From: Nocardioides dongkuii
Lineage (GTDB): Bacteria; Actinomycetota; Actinomycetes; Propionibacteriales; Nocardioidaceae
NCBI RefSeq assembly: GCF_014127485.1
Contig: NZ_CP059903.1
Location: 2,108,001 to 2,172,000 of the forward strand
Direction of reading: 5' to 3'
Length of the DNA stretch: 64,000 bases
This document shows, one piece after another, positions 55,137-63,296 of the stretch (its first letter is position 1; the number at the start of each line of letters is the position of its first letter). The position numbers and the translations under genes were made by a program. Below the pieces are notes generated by a model, which was not told the origin of the DNA, searched no databases, and saw only the letters and a program-made list of their open reading frames with translations.

Positions 55137-56066
55137 GTGACCAGCCAGAAAACCGGCCGCCTGATGCTCCTCGACACCGCCTCGATGTACTTCCGGGCGT
55201 TCTTCGGGGTCCCCGAGATCACGGCGCCGGACGGGACCCCGGTCAACGCCGTCCGCGGGCTGATGGACTTCATCAGCCGACTCGTCGACCAGTACCACCC
55301 CAGCGACCTGGTCTGCTGCTGGGACAACGACTGGCGCCCGCAGTGGCGGGTCGACCTGATCCCGACGTACAAGGCCCACCGCGTCGTCGAGGAGGTCGAG
55401 ACCGCGCCCGACGTCGAGGAGGTCGAGGATGCCCTGCAGGTGCAGGTGCCGATCATCCTCGACGTGCTCGACGCCTTCGGGATCCGGGTGATCGGGCACG
55501 ACGGGTACGAGGCCGACGACGTGATCGGCACCCTCGCCACGAACGCCGGCCAGCCGGTGGACATCGTGACCGGCGACCGCGACCTGTTCCAGCTCGTCGA
55601 CGACGAGGCCGACGTCCGCGTCCTCTACATCGCCCGCGGGGTCGGCAACCACGAGCGGGTGACCAACCAGTGGGTGCGCGACAAGTACGGCATCGACGCA
55701 CGCCAGTACGCCGACTTCGCAACCATGCGCGGCGACGCCTCGGACGGCCTGCCCGGCGTCAAGGGCGTCGGTGAGAAGACCGCCGCCACGCTGCTGGAGC
55801 GGTTCGGGGACATGCCCGGGATCATCGCCGCGGCCAACGACCCCGACTCCGACATGGGCCCGGGGCCGCGCGGCAAGATCAAGGCCGCCGCCGACTACCT
55901 CGAGGTCGCCCCGACGGTCGTGGCGGTCGCGCGCGACCTGCCGCTCGACCGCGGCGACGTGCTCCTCCCGGCGAAGCCGCGCGACGAGCAGAAGGTCCGC
56001 GAGCTCGCGGAGCGGTGGGGCCTGGAGTCCCCGACCGAGCGCTTGGTGCAGGCGCTCGACCGCTGA
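55137..56066 (+). CDS. 5'-3' exonuclease (PolI N-terminal / FEN-like)
   Basis: 309-aa stand-alone FEN-type nuclease related to the N-terminal domain of DNA polymerase I. It starts RLMLLDTASMYFRAFFGVPE, with the acidic metal site in GYEADDVIGTLATNAGQPVD and IVTGDRDLFQLVDDE. The H3TH DNA-binding motif is SDGLPGVKGVGEKTAATLLE. It corresponds to Rv2090 in the conserved neighbourhood. It probably removes flaps or RNA primers in parallel to PolA. Confidence 0.92.
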   Translation: MTSQKTGRLMLLDTASMYFRAFFGVPEITAPDGTPVNAVRGLMDFISRLVDQYHPSDLVCCWDNDWRPQWRVDLIPTYKAHRVVEEVETAPDVEEVEDALQVQVPIILDVLDAFGIRVIGHDGYEADDVIGTLATNAGQPVDIVTGDRDLFQLVDDEADVRVLYIARGVGNHERVTNQWVRDKYGIDARQYADFATMRGDASDGLPGVKGVGEKTAATLLERFGDMPGIIAAANDPDSDMGPGPRGKIKAAADYLEVAPTVVAVARDLPLDRGDVLLPAKPRDEQKVRELAERWGLESPTERLVQALDR

Positions 56067-56082
56067 CTCACCGCCCGCTCCG

Positions 56083-56088
56083 TACGGT
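56083..56088 (+). promoter_or_regulatory. -10 hexamer TACGGT, leaderless type
   Basis: TACGGT ends 6 nt before ATG 56095. Confidence 0.5.
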
Positions 56089-56094
56089 GGCTCC

Positions 56095-56757
56095 ATGGAC
56101 CGCATCGCGATCGTCGGGGGCCACGGACACGTGGCCCGTCACCTGCTCGTCGAGCTCCGCCGCACCGAGCACACGCCCGTGGCGCTGGTGCGCAAGGAGG
56201 AGTACCGCGACGAGCTCGAGAGCCGCGGGGCCGTCGTCCGGCTGCTCGACATCGAGCAGCAGGACGCCGACGCCTTCGCCGCGGCGTTCGAGGGCTGCAC
56301 GGCCGTCGTCTTCGCTGCCGGCGGCGGCCCCGACGGCAACATCGAGCGCAAGCGCACCGTCGACCTCGAGGGCTCGCTGAAGTCGATCGAGGGCGCCCGG
56401 ATCGCCGGCGTACGACGCTTCGTGCAGATCTCCGCCATCGGCGTCGACGACCCGATCCCCGACGACACCGAGGACGTGTGGCGCGCGTACGTCGAGGCGA
56501 AGCGCGACGCCGACGCCGCCCTGCGCGACAGCGGGCTGGACTGGACGATCATCCGCCCCGGCGCGCTCACCGACGAGCCCGCCACCGGCCTGGTCACCCT
56601 CGGCGAGGACGTCCCGCGCGGCTCCGTCACCCGCGCCGACGTGGCCGCCGTCGTCGCCGCCGTGCTCGACACCCCCGAGTCGATCGGCCACCAGTGGGCC
56701 CTGGTCAACGGCGACACCCCCGTCCACGACGCCGTGCACGCCGCCGCCGGGCGCTGA
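56095..56757 (+). CDS. NAD(P)-binding protein, atypical SDR (NmrA/YwnB-like)
   Basis: 220-aa single Rossmann domain. The dinucleotide motif is IAIVGGHGHVARHLLVELRR (residues 3-22), followed by VVFAAGGGPDGN, RRFVQISAIGVDD and WTIIRPGALTDEPATG. It resembles atypical SDRs that bind NAD(P) as sensors or reductases. The larger frame starting in the exonuclease gene is rejected. It converges with helY, and two palindromic repeats follow its stop. Confidence 0.87.
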   Translation: MDRIAIVGGHGHVARHLLVELRRTEHTPVALVRKEEYRDELESRGAVVRLLDIEQQDADAFAAAFEGCTAVVFAAGGGPDGNIERKRTVDLEGSLKSIEGARIAGVRRFVQISAIGVDDPIPDDTEDVWRAYVEAKRDADAALRDSGLDWTIIRPGALTDEPATGLVTLGEDVPRGSVTRADVAAVVAAVLDTPESIGHQWALVNGDTPVHDAVHAAAGR

Positions 56758-56778
56758 CGCCCCACCGCTGGTTCTCGA

Positions 56779-56845
56779 CCCTGCGGTTTGGTCACAAACC
56801 GCAGGTTTCGGGGCTGATTTCCTGCGGTTTGTGACCAAACCACGG
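56779..56845. repeat. Long palindromic repeat, copy 2
   Basis: Diverged copy of the 10683-10751 element: left arm CCCTGCGGTTTGGTCACAAA and beyond (56779-56805), right arm CCTGCGGTTTGTGACCAAAC (56821-56845) with small differences at its outer end. It follows the 56095-56757 gene at 22 bp. Confidence 0.8.
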
Positions 56846-56924
56846 CCTCCCGGCCCGGACTCGGGCGGACGGTGTCCCCGCCCCGCACCCGCCTGGCCCC
56901 GGCCGGGCGGGTGCGGTCAAGGTG

Positions 56925-56985
56925 CTGCGGTTTGGTCACAAACCGCAACGATCCGGGCCGATTCTCTGCGGTTTGGGACCAAACG
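56925..56985. repeat. Long palindromic repeat, copy 3
   Basis: Third copy: left arm CTGCGGTTTGGTCACAAACC (from 56925), right arm CTGCGGTTTGGGACCAAACG (to about 56985), more diverged than copy 1. It sits 50 bp before the helY stop on the opposite strand, so copies 2 and 3 bracket the convergent junction and may terminate transcription from each side. Confidence 0.8.
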
Positions 56986-57036
56986 GCGACCATCTGAGCC
57001 CCGGGCCCCCACGGACCCGAGCGAGCACACACAGCC

Positions 57037-59829
57037 TCAGTCGTCGGCAGCAAGCCCGGAGTAGGCGACGACTCCGCGGCGGACCCGGCGTACGACGTCG
57101 CGGGCGGTCTGGCGCAGCGGCGAGTCGCCGGCGGCGTCGGCGACCTGGCCGGCGAGGTCGAGCAGCTGCTTCATCCAGCGCACGAAGTCGCCGGCCGCGA
57201 GCTCGCTCGCGCCCAGGACGTCGTCGAGCTCGTCGCCCTCGGACCAGCGGTAGGCGATCCAGGCGAAGCCGAGGTCGGGCTGGCGGAGGAAGTCGAGCTT
57301 GTGATCCTTCTCCAGCCGGTCCAGGTCGCCCCACAGCCGGACCATGGCGCCGATGGTGTCGCGCACCTGGCCGCCCGGCAGGCGCGGGGACGACGCGTCG
57401 TCGGGGCGGCGAGCCTCGAAGACCAGCACCGAGAGCACGGCGGCCAGCCCGGAGGGGTCGAGGTCGTCCCAGAGGCCCTGGCGGATGCACTCGGCGGCCA
57501 GCAGGTCCATGTCGGAGTAGAGCCGCATCAGGTGCCGCCCGCGCGGCGTGACGGTCTCGCCGTCGAGGTAGTCGAGCGCGGTCAGCACCTCGCACACCCT
57601 GTCGAACTGCCGCGCCACGGTGTTCGTGCGCTGCTCGACGCGCCGCTTCAGCGTCTGAGCGTCGCGGTGCAGCTTGAACCAGCGCTCCGCCCAGCGCGCG
57701 TGGTCCTCGCGGTCGGGGCAGTCGTGGCAGGGGTGCGCCTTGAGCTGCGCGCGCAGCTCGGCGACCTCGTCGTCGGCCGCCGAGCGCGCGAGCGCCGAGC
57801 GGTCGGGGGTACGCCGTCCGGGCGGCGGCGGCGCGAGGTCGTGCGTGCGGCTGCGCAGCGCGGACGCCAGGTCGCGCCGCATCTGGGGGTTGCGGCCGTT
57901 GAAGTTCTTCGGGATCCGGATCCGCCCCAGCGACTGCACCGGCGCCGAGAAGTCGATCATCGCGAGCCGCCGGGCCTGGCGGTCCGCGGTCACCACGTAG
58001 GGCCGCGGCCCCTCCTCGGACCAGCCCGGGTCGACGACGACGGCGTACCCGGCGAACTTGCCGGTCGGCACCTGGATCACGTCGCCGGGCCGCAGGGCGC
58101 GCAGCGACTCCAGCGCCTCGTCGCGCCGGTCGGCCTTGCGGGCGCGGTTGGCGTCCTTCTCCACATCGGAGATCCGCCGGCGCAGCGCGGCGTACTCCAT
58201 GAAGTCGCCCAGGTGGCAGGTCGCGGACTCGCGGTAGCCGTCGAGCGCGTCCTCGGCCTTGCGCAGCTGGCGGGCCAGCCCGACGACCGCCTTGTCGGCC
58301 TGGAACTGCGCGAACGACTGCTCCAGCAGCTCGCGCGAGCGGTCCCGCCCGAACTGGTGCACCAGGTTGACGGCCATGTTGTACGACGGCCGGAACGACG
58401 AGCGCAGCGGATAGGTGCGCGTCGAGGCGAGACCGGCCACCTCGCGCGGGTTCATCCCCGGCTGCCACAGCACGACGCCGTGCCCCTCGGTGTCCAGGCC
58501 GCGGCGGCCGGCGCGGCCGGTGAGCTGGGTGTACTCCCCCGGCGTGATGTCGGCGTGCGTCTCGCCGTTCCACTTCGAGAGCTTCTCGATCACCACGGTG
58601 CGCGCCGGCATGTTGATGCCGAGCGCGAGGGTCTCGGTGGCGAAGACGACCTTGCACAGCCCGCGCAGGAATAGCTCCTCGACGCACTGCTTGAACGCCG
58701 GCAGCATCCCGGCGTGGTGCGCCGCGACGCCGCGGGTCAGGCCGTCGAGGAAGTCGTGGTAGCCCAGGACGTGCAGGTCCTCGTCGGGCAGGTGCCGGCA
58801 GCTGGCCTCGACGTAGGCGTAGATCGTGTCGCGCTCCTCCGGCGTGGTCAGCCGTACGCCGGCGTTCAGGCACTGCGTCACCGCCGCGTCGCACCCGACC
58901 CGGCTGAAGATGAACACGATCGCCGGGAGCAGGCCCTCGCGGTCCAGGCGGTCGATCACGTCGTACCGGCTGGGGATCCACACCCGGCGGCCGTTGCCGA
59001 CCTGCTTGGGGCCCGGGCGCCGGTCACGAGGAGATCGGCGGTCCTTCATCCGGGAGGAGGCCCAGTCGTCGCGGGCGACCTTCATCAGCTCGCCGTTGAC
59101 CGGGGCGCCCTCCTTGACGAAGCCGGCGGCCGCGTCGACGTCGGAGTCGGCGAACAGGTCCAGGAGCCGCTTGCCGACCATCACGTGCTGGTAGAGCGGC
59201 ACCGGGCGCCGCTCCTCGAGGATGGTCGCGGTCTCGCCGCGCACGGTGGCCAGCCACTCGCCGAACTCCTCGGCGTTCGAGACCGTCGCGGAGAGCGAGA
59301 CCAGCGCCACCGACTCGGGCAGGTGGATGATCACCTCCTCCCACACCGCGCCGCGGGACCGGTCGGCGAGGTAGTGCACCTCGTCCATCACCACGAACCC
59401 GAGGCCCAGGAGCGTCCGCGACCCGGCGTACAGCATGTTGCGCAGCACCTCGGTCGTCATCACGACGATCGGCGCCTCGCCGTTGACGGTGTTGTCGCCG
59501 GTGAGCAGGCCGACCTGGTCGGGGCCGTAGCGGGCGACCAGGTCGTGGTACTTCTGGTTCGAGAGCGCCTTGATCGGCGTCGTGTAGAACGCCTTGCGGC
59601 CGGTCTGCAGCGCCAGGTGGATCGCGAACTCGCCGACGATCGTCTTGCCGGAGCCGGTCGGCGCCGCGACGAGCACGCCGCGGCCCTCCTCGATCTCCCG
59701 GCAGGCGCGCAGCTGGAAGTCGTCGAGAGGGAAGTCGTGCAGGGCCTGGAAGTCCTTGAGGACCGGGTGCTCCCGGTGCTGCCGGTACGACGCGTAGCGC
59801 TCCGCCGGGGACAGCTCGCCGGTGCTCAT
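57037..59829 (-). CDS. helY: DEAD/DEAH-box RNA helicase, HelY (Ski2/Mtr4-like)
   Basis: 930-aa Ski2-like helicase. Walker A is AAPTGSGKTIVGEF (56-63 core) and motif II DEVH is at about 149-152. Motif VI is QLTGRAGRRGLDTEGHGV. A C-terminal DSHCT-type region follows, including DLDRLEKDHKLDFLRQPDLG and the SEGDELDDVLGASELAAGDF segment. It is the orthologue of mycobacterial HelY (Rv2092c), probably an RNA remodelling factor. TAGGTT 6 nt upstream of ATG 59829. Confidence 0.93.
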   Translation of the reverse strand: MSTGELSPAERYASYRQHREHPVLKDFQALHDFPLDDFQLRACREIEEGRGVLVAAPTGSGKTIVGEFAIHLALQTGRKAFYTTPIKALSNQKYHDLVARYGPDQVGLLTGDNTVNGEAPIVVMTTEVLRNMLYAGSRTLLGLGFVVMDEVHYLADRSRGAVWEEVIIHLPESVALVSLSATVSNAEEFGEWLATVRGETATILEERRPVPLYQHVMVGKRLLDLFADSDVDAAAGFVKEGAPVNGELMKVARDDWASSRMKDRRSPRDRRPGPKQVGNGRRVWIPSRYDVIDRLDREGLLPAIVFIFSRVGCDAAVTQCLNAGVRLTTPEERDTIYAYVEASCRHLPDEDLHVLGYHDFLDGLTRGVAAHHAGMLPAFKQCVEELFLRGLCKVVFATETLALGINMPARTVVIEKLSKWNGETHADITPGEYTQLTGRAGRRGLDTEGHGVVLWQPGMNPREVAGLASTRTYPLRSSFRPSYNMAVNLVHQFGRDRSRELLEQSFAQFQADKAVVGLARQLRKAEDALDGYRESATCHLGDFMEYAALRRRISDVEKDANRARKADRRDEALESLRALRPGDVIQVPTGKFAGYAVVVDPGWSEEGPRPYVVTADRQARRLAMIDFSAPVQSLGRIRIPKNFNGRNPQMRRDLASALRSRTHDLAPPPPGRRTPDRSALARSAADDEVAELRAQLKAHPCHDCPDREDHARWAERWFKLHRDAQTLKRRVEQRTNTVARQFDRVCEVLTALDYLDGETVTPRGRHLMRLYSDMDLLAAECIRQGLWDDLDPSGLAAVLSVLVFEARRPDDASSPRLPGGQVRDTIGAMVRLWGDLDRLEKDHKLDFLRQPDLGFAWIAYRWSEGDELDDVLGASELAAGDFVRWMKQLLDLAGQVADAAGDSPLRQTARDVVRRVRRGVVAYSGLAADD

Positions 59830-59835
59830 GCCTCC

Positions 59836-59841
59836 AACCTA
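59836..59841 (-). promoter_or_regulatory. -10 hexamer TAGGTT, leaderless type
   Basis: TAGGTT on the minus strand, 6 nt before helY ATG; GGAGG also lies in the gap, so a short-leader start is possible too. Confidence 0.5.
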
Positions 59842-59850
59842 CGCGAGGGC

Positions 59851-60723
59851 CTAAGCCAGGACGGTGAGCGCTCCCGGTGCGCACTCCACGGTCAGCGGCA
59901 GCGGCCCGAACCGCTCGCCGTCGGCGTAGGACACGATGCCCGGCGCGGCCACCGTGACCGACTTCGCCAGGTGGTGCTCGTACGCCGGGTGCGTGGTGTG
60001 CGTGCCCTTGAACAGCCGGGGGTAGGTGCGCACCAGCGCGGCCTTGCTGATCGGCTTGATGATCACCACGTCGAGCAGGCCGTCGTCGAGCCGGGCGCCC
60101 TCGGTGATCCGCAGGCCGCCGCCGAAGGACGGGCCGTTGCCGACCGCGACGAGCATCGCGTCGGTGCGCAGGGTGACGCCGTCGATCTCCAGGGTGTACG
60201 ACAGCGGCGCGAAGGTGCGCAGCTCCGCCACGGTCGCGAGGTTGTAGCGCATCTGGCCGCGCGGCCACGACATCTGGTTGGCGCGCTCGTTGACGATCGC
60301 GTCGAACCCGGCGCACAGCACCGTGACGTAGTACGTCGAGCCGCTGCGGGCGAGGTCGATCGTGCGGGTGCGGCCGGCGACCACCCGGTCGGCCGCCGCG
60401 GCCGGGTCGCGGCGCGGCAGGTCGAAGTAGCGGGCCGTGTCGTTGCCGGTGCCCGCCGGGATGATGCCGAGGGAGGTCTCGCTGGTCGCGGCCGCCTGGG
60501 CGCCCAGGTGCACCATCCCGTCGCCCCCGACGACCACGAGGCTCTCCACGCCGTCGGCGACCGCTCCCCGGGCCAGGTCGAGCGCCTCGTCGGCGTCGCG
60601 GCCCACGAGGTCGCGCACGAGCAGGCCCGCGTCCTGCAGCCGCGGCAGGACGGCGGCGCGGGCTCGTGCACCTCGTCCGTTGCCAGCGGTGGGGTTGGTC
60701 AGCAGGGCAATCTCGCGAGGCAC
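59851..60723 (-). CDS. Diacylglycerol/lipid kinase
   Basis: 290-aa DAGK-catalytic-domain lipid kinase. It starts PREIALLTNPTAGNGRGARA; the nucleotide motif is VVVGGDGMVHLGA (66-69 GGDG, with Met in place of the usual Thr), then IIPAGTGNDTARYFDL and GNGPSFGGGLRITEGARLDD. It phosphorylates diacylglycerol or a related lipid, allowing return to phospholipid synthesis. GTG 60723 has TAGGGT 6 nt upstream. Confidence 0.9.
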   Translation of the reverse strand: MPREIALLTNPTAGNGRGARARAAVLPRLQDAGLLVRDLVGRDADEALDLARGAVADGVESLVVVGGDGMVHLGAQAAATSETSLGIIPAGTGNDTARYFDLPRRDPAAAADRVVAGRTRTIDLARSGSTYYVTVLCAGFDAIVNERANQMSWPRGQMRYNLATVAELRTFAPLSYTLEIDGVTLRTDAMLVAVGNGPSFGGGLRITEGARLDDGLLDVVIIKPISKAALVRTYPRLFKGTHTTHPAYEHHLAKSVTVAAPGIVSYADGERFGPLPLTVECAPGALTVLA

Positions 60724-60729
60724 ACCCGG

Positions 60730-60735
60730 ACCCTA
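60730..60735 (-). promoter_or_regulatory. -10 hexamer TAGGGT, leaderless type
   Basis: TAGGGT on the minus strand, 6 nt before the lipid kinase GTG; it lies just before the stop of the 60740-61144 gene. Confidence 0.5.
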
Positions 60736-60739
60736 GTGG

Positions 60740-61144
60740 TCAGGGGCCGCGCTCGGCGCCGATCCGCAGGCGCGCCGCGTAGTCGTCCGGGGACGCGCCG
60801 ACGGCCTTCGCCAGCCGACCGAGGGCGTCGAGCACCAGGTCGGCGGAGAACCCCGACCCCGGCACCGCCAGGGTGAGCCGGTCCGCGCGGCGCACCAGGT
60901 GCACCTGGCCGTGCCGCCAGGCCTGGTGGGCGTGCACCCGGGTCTCGTCGTCGGCGACCGGCTCCGGCCAGGCGTCGTCGACGGCCAGCAGGTCGCACGG
61001 CAGGTCGTCCTCGCCGTCGGCGCTCAGCGCTCCGCGCACGTCGCGGCCGCTGCGTACGCCGGACTCCGCGGACCAGGTCACGTCGGAGACGCCCAGCCAC
61101 TCGGGCAGGTCGAAGGGGTCGATGTCGCGGAGCTCGGGCCTCAT
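60740..61144 (-). CDS. Conserved hypothetical protein downstream of tatC
   Basis: 134-aa soluble protein starting MRPELRDIDPFDLPEWLGVS, with HAHQAWRHGQVHLVRRADRL and DALGRLAKAVGASPDDYAAR. No domain recognised. The ATG lies 1 nt after the tatC TGA (61146-61148), so it is probably co-translated with the Tat genes. Function unknown; a link to export is only positional. Confidence 0.72.
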   Translation of the reverse strand: MRPELRDIDPFDLPEWLGVSDVTWSAESGVRSGRDVRGALSADGEDDLPCDLLAVDDAWPEPVADDETRVHAHQAWRHGQVHLVRRADRLTLAVPGSGFSADLVLDALGRLAKAVGASPDDYAARLRIGAERGP

Positions 61145-61145
61145 C

Positions 61146-61988
61146 TCAGATCGGGGACAGCTCGTCGTCGGACCACTGGTCGGTGCTGCCCTCGCCGCGC
61201 CCGCGCGATCGGTCCACCAGGCGCGCGACGAGCTCGGCGAGGAAGAACAGCAGGAGCATCGGGATCGCGAGCATCAGCATCGAGAACGGGTCGGTCGAGG
61301 GGGTCGCGACCGCCGCGAAGACGAAGGTGCCGAGGACCATCCAGGGGCGGTAGCGCCCGATCGTCTTCCCGGACACGACGCCGGCGAGGTTCAGCATGAT
61401 CACGAACAGCGGGATCTCCAGCGCGATGCCGAAGACCAGCAGCATCCGGGTGATGAAGGAGAAGAACTCCCCGAACTCCTGGAGGTTGGTGACGTCGGCG
61501 GGGGTGAAGCCGATGAGGACCTCCACGCCCTTGGGGAGCACCCAGTAGCCCAGGGCCACGCCGGCGATGAACAGCGGCCCGGCAACGGCGGCGAAGACCC
61601 GCGTCCACCGCTTCTCGCTCGGGTGCAGCCCCGGGACGATGAAGCCCCAGATCTGGAGCAGCCAGTACGGGCTGGACGCGACCAGCGCCGCGACGCCGCA
61701 CAGCTTGAGCTGGAGCATCAGCGGCGCGGTGACGCCGTTGATGACGATCTCCGCCTCGACCTCCTCGCCGAGGGCGCGGCGTGCGTCGTCGTACGGGCGC
61801 CGGATCAGCTCGAGCAGCTGGTCGTAGAAGAACAGCGCCACGACGAAGACCGCCAGCAGCACGACGGCCGAGCGCAGCAGCCGGGCGCGGAGCTCGCGCA
61901 GGTGGTCGGTGAGCGCCATCCTGCCGTCGTCGCCCACGGGGTGGTGCGGGCGGCCGCTGAAGAGGCTGACGATCCCTGAGATCGACAC
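61146..61988 (-). CDS. tatC: Twin-arginine translocase subunit TatC
   Basis: 280-aa Tat receptor with six transmembrane helices, among them LLRSAVVLLAVFVVALFFYD, LKLCGVAALVASSPYWLLQI and MVLGTFVFAAVATPSTDPFS. The conserved ALTDHLRELRARLL cytoplasmic N-region, which binds twin-arginine signal peptides, is at about residues 25-38. The acidic cytoplasmic tail is DRSRGRGEGSTDQWSDDELS. GTG 61988 gives an extra 23 residues before MALTDHL, a possible alternative start. It follows tatA by 9 bp. Confidence 0.95.
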   Translation of the reverse strand: MSISGIVSLFSGRPHHPVGDDGRMALTDHLRELRARLLRSAVVLLAVFVVALFFYDQLLELIRRPYDDARRALGEEVEAEIVINGVTAPLMLQLKLCGVAALVASSPYWLLQIWGFIVPGLHPSEKRWTRVFAAVAGPLFIAGVALGYWVLPKGVEVLIGFTPADVTNLQEFGEFFSFITRMLLVFGIALEIPLFVIMLNLAGVVSGKTIGRYRPWMVLGTFVFAAVATPSTDPFSMLMLAIPMLLLFFLAELVARLVDRSRGRGEGSTDQWSDDELSPI

Positions 61989-61997
61989 GGACCGGGG

Positions 61998-62267
61998 TCA
62001 GATGGTGGTGTCGCCGCGCCGGCGGCGCTCGGCCTCGGCGTCCACCTGCGCCTGCCGGGCCTCGAGCTCGCGCTGCTCGGGGGTCTTGGTGGCGGGGTCC
62101 TCGTCGTCGTCCATCAGGCCCTTGGTCTCGGCCTTGAAGATGCGCAGCGCGCGCCCGCTGCCTCGGGCCAGCTCCGGCAGCTTCGACGCACCGAACAGGA
62201 GGACCAGGACGGCCAGGATGATGAGCAGCTCGGTCGTGCCGAGGCCGCCGATTGCGAACGGGGTCAT
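61998..62267 (-). CDS. tatA: Sec-independent translocase protein TatA
   Basis: 89-aa pore-forming Tat subunit: one N-terminal membrane helix (TTELLIILAVLVLLFGASKL), the FGxxKLPELAR hinge and an amphipathic helix, then a polar tail rich in Glu/Arg (EQRELEARQAQVDAEAERRR). The order pafB-pafC-tatA-tatC-helY matches mycobacteria. Confidence 0.95.
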   Translation of the reverse strand: MTPFAIGGLGTTELLIILAVLVLLFGASKLPELARGSGRALRIFKAETKGLMDDDEDPATKTPEQRELEARQAQVDAEAERRRRGDTTI

Positions 62268-62312
62268 GATGTCCTCACAGACGAATGGTGGTCCTGGTCA
62301 TCGTACGCCGGG

Positions 62313-63296
62313 TCAGGTGTACAGCCGGAGCGTCTCCAGTGCCGCGGACCTGAACGACGCGTCGAGCTCGGCCGGGACGACGACCGACCCGTGCGGGGCC
62401 AGCCGGAGCAGCAGCCGGGTCAGCCAGCGCTCGTCGGCGACGAGGAGGTCGACCTCGGTGGTGCCGTCGGGGCCCGGACGGACCTCCTCGACGGGGTAGT
62501 ACTCCACGATCCAGCGCGCCGGCGCCTCGAGACGCAGGGTCACCCGGGTGACCTCCTCGGAGCGGGTGAACAGCCCGTCGGCGAGGTCGCGGGGCGGCTC
62601 GGGCTCGGAGCGGATCGGGTCGTCGAGCACGGTGGCCTGCGAGATCCGGTCGAGGCGGAAGAGCCGCGGGGCCTCCGCGCTGTGGCACCACGCGTCGAGG
62701 TAGGCGAACCCGTTGGCGGTGACCACGCCGCGCGGGTCGACCCGCCGCTCGGACTCCTCGTCGCGCGAGGGGACGTAGTAGGTCAGCGCGACCTGGCGGC
62801 GGCGGTCGGCGGCCCCCTGGAGGCGCTGCGCGAGCAGGGCGAGGTCGGGGTCGCCGGCGTCCTGTCCCGGGTCGATGCGCGGCGCGGCGGTGCCCTCCGC
62901 GGCGGCCGCCTCCAGCTTGGCCAGCGCGCGGTCGACGACCTCGCGGGTCTCCCGCTCGGCCCCGTTGCGCAGGGCCCGCAGCGCGACGATGACGGCGGTC
63001 GCCTCCGTAGGGGTCAGCCGGAGCGGCCGGGCGAGGTACTCGGCGTTCGAGACCCGGATGACGCCGTCGCCCTCGGGGTCCTGCAGCGCGTCGAGGTCGA
63101 CGTCGATGAGGTCGTCGGGGTAGCCGCCCGGCAGCCCGCACATGAGCAGCACCTTGAGGTCGGAGAGCAGCTGCTTGGGGCCGACGCCGAGGTCGCGCGC
63201 GGCGTCCTCGAGCCGGACCGGGCCGCGGGCGTTGAGGTAGGGCACCAGGGTGAGCAGGCGGGCGACCTGGTCCTTCGCCCCGGCGGCGGTGCTCAC
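62313..63296 (-). CDS. pafC: WYL-domain transcriptional regulator PafC
   Basis: 327-aa regulator. The N-terminal winged HTH includes QVARLLTLVPYLNARGPVRL and DAARDLGVGPKQLLSDLKVL. The WYL domain (about residues 140-235) has VALTYYVPSRDEESERRVDP and NGFAYLDAWCHSAEAPRLFR, and the C-terminal WCX region follows. With PafB it forms the LexA-independent DNA-damage activator of actinobacteria. The GTG overlaps the pafB TGA by 4 nt. Confidence 0.94.
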   Translation of the reverse strand: MSTAAGAKDQVARLLTLVPYLNARGPVRLEDAARDLGVGPKQLLSDLKVLLMCGLPGGYPDDLIDVDLDALQDPEGDGVIRVSNAEYLARPLRLTPTEATAVIVALRALRNGAERETREVVDRALAKLEAAAAEGTAAPRIDPGQDAGDPDLALLAQRLQGAADRRRQVALTYYVPSRDEESERRVDPRGVVTANGFAYLDAWCHSAEAPRLFRLDRISQATVLDDPIRSEPEPPRDLADGLFTRSEEVTRVTLRLEAPARWIVEYYPVEEVRPGPDGTTEVDLLVADERWLTRLLLRLAPHGSVVVPAELDASFRSAALETLRLYT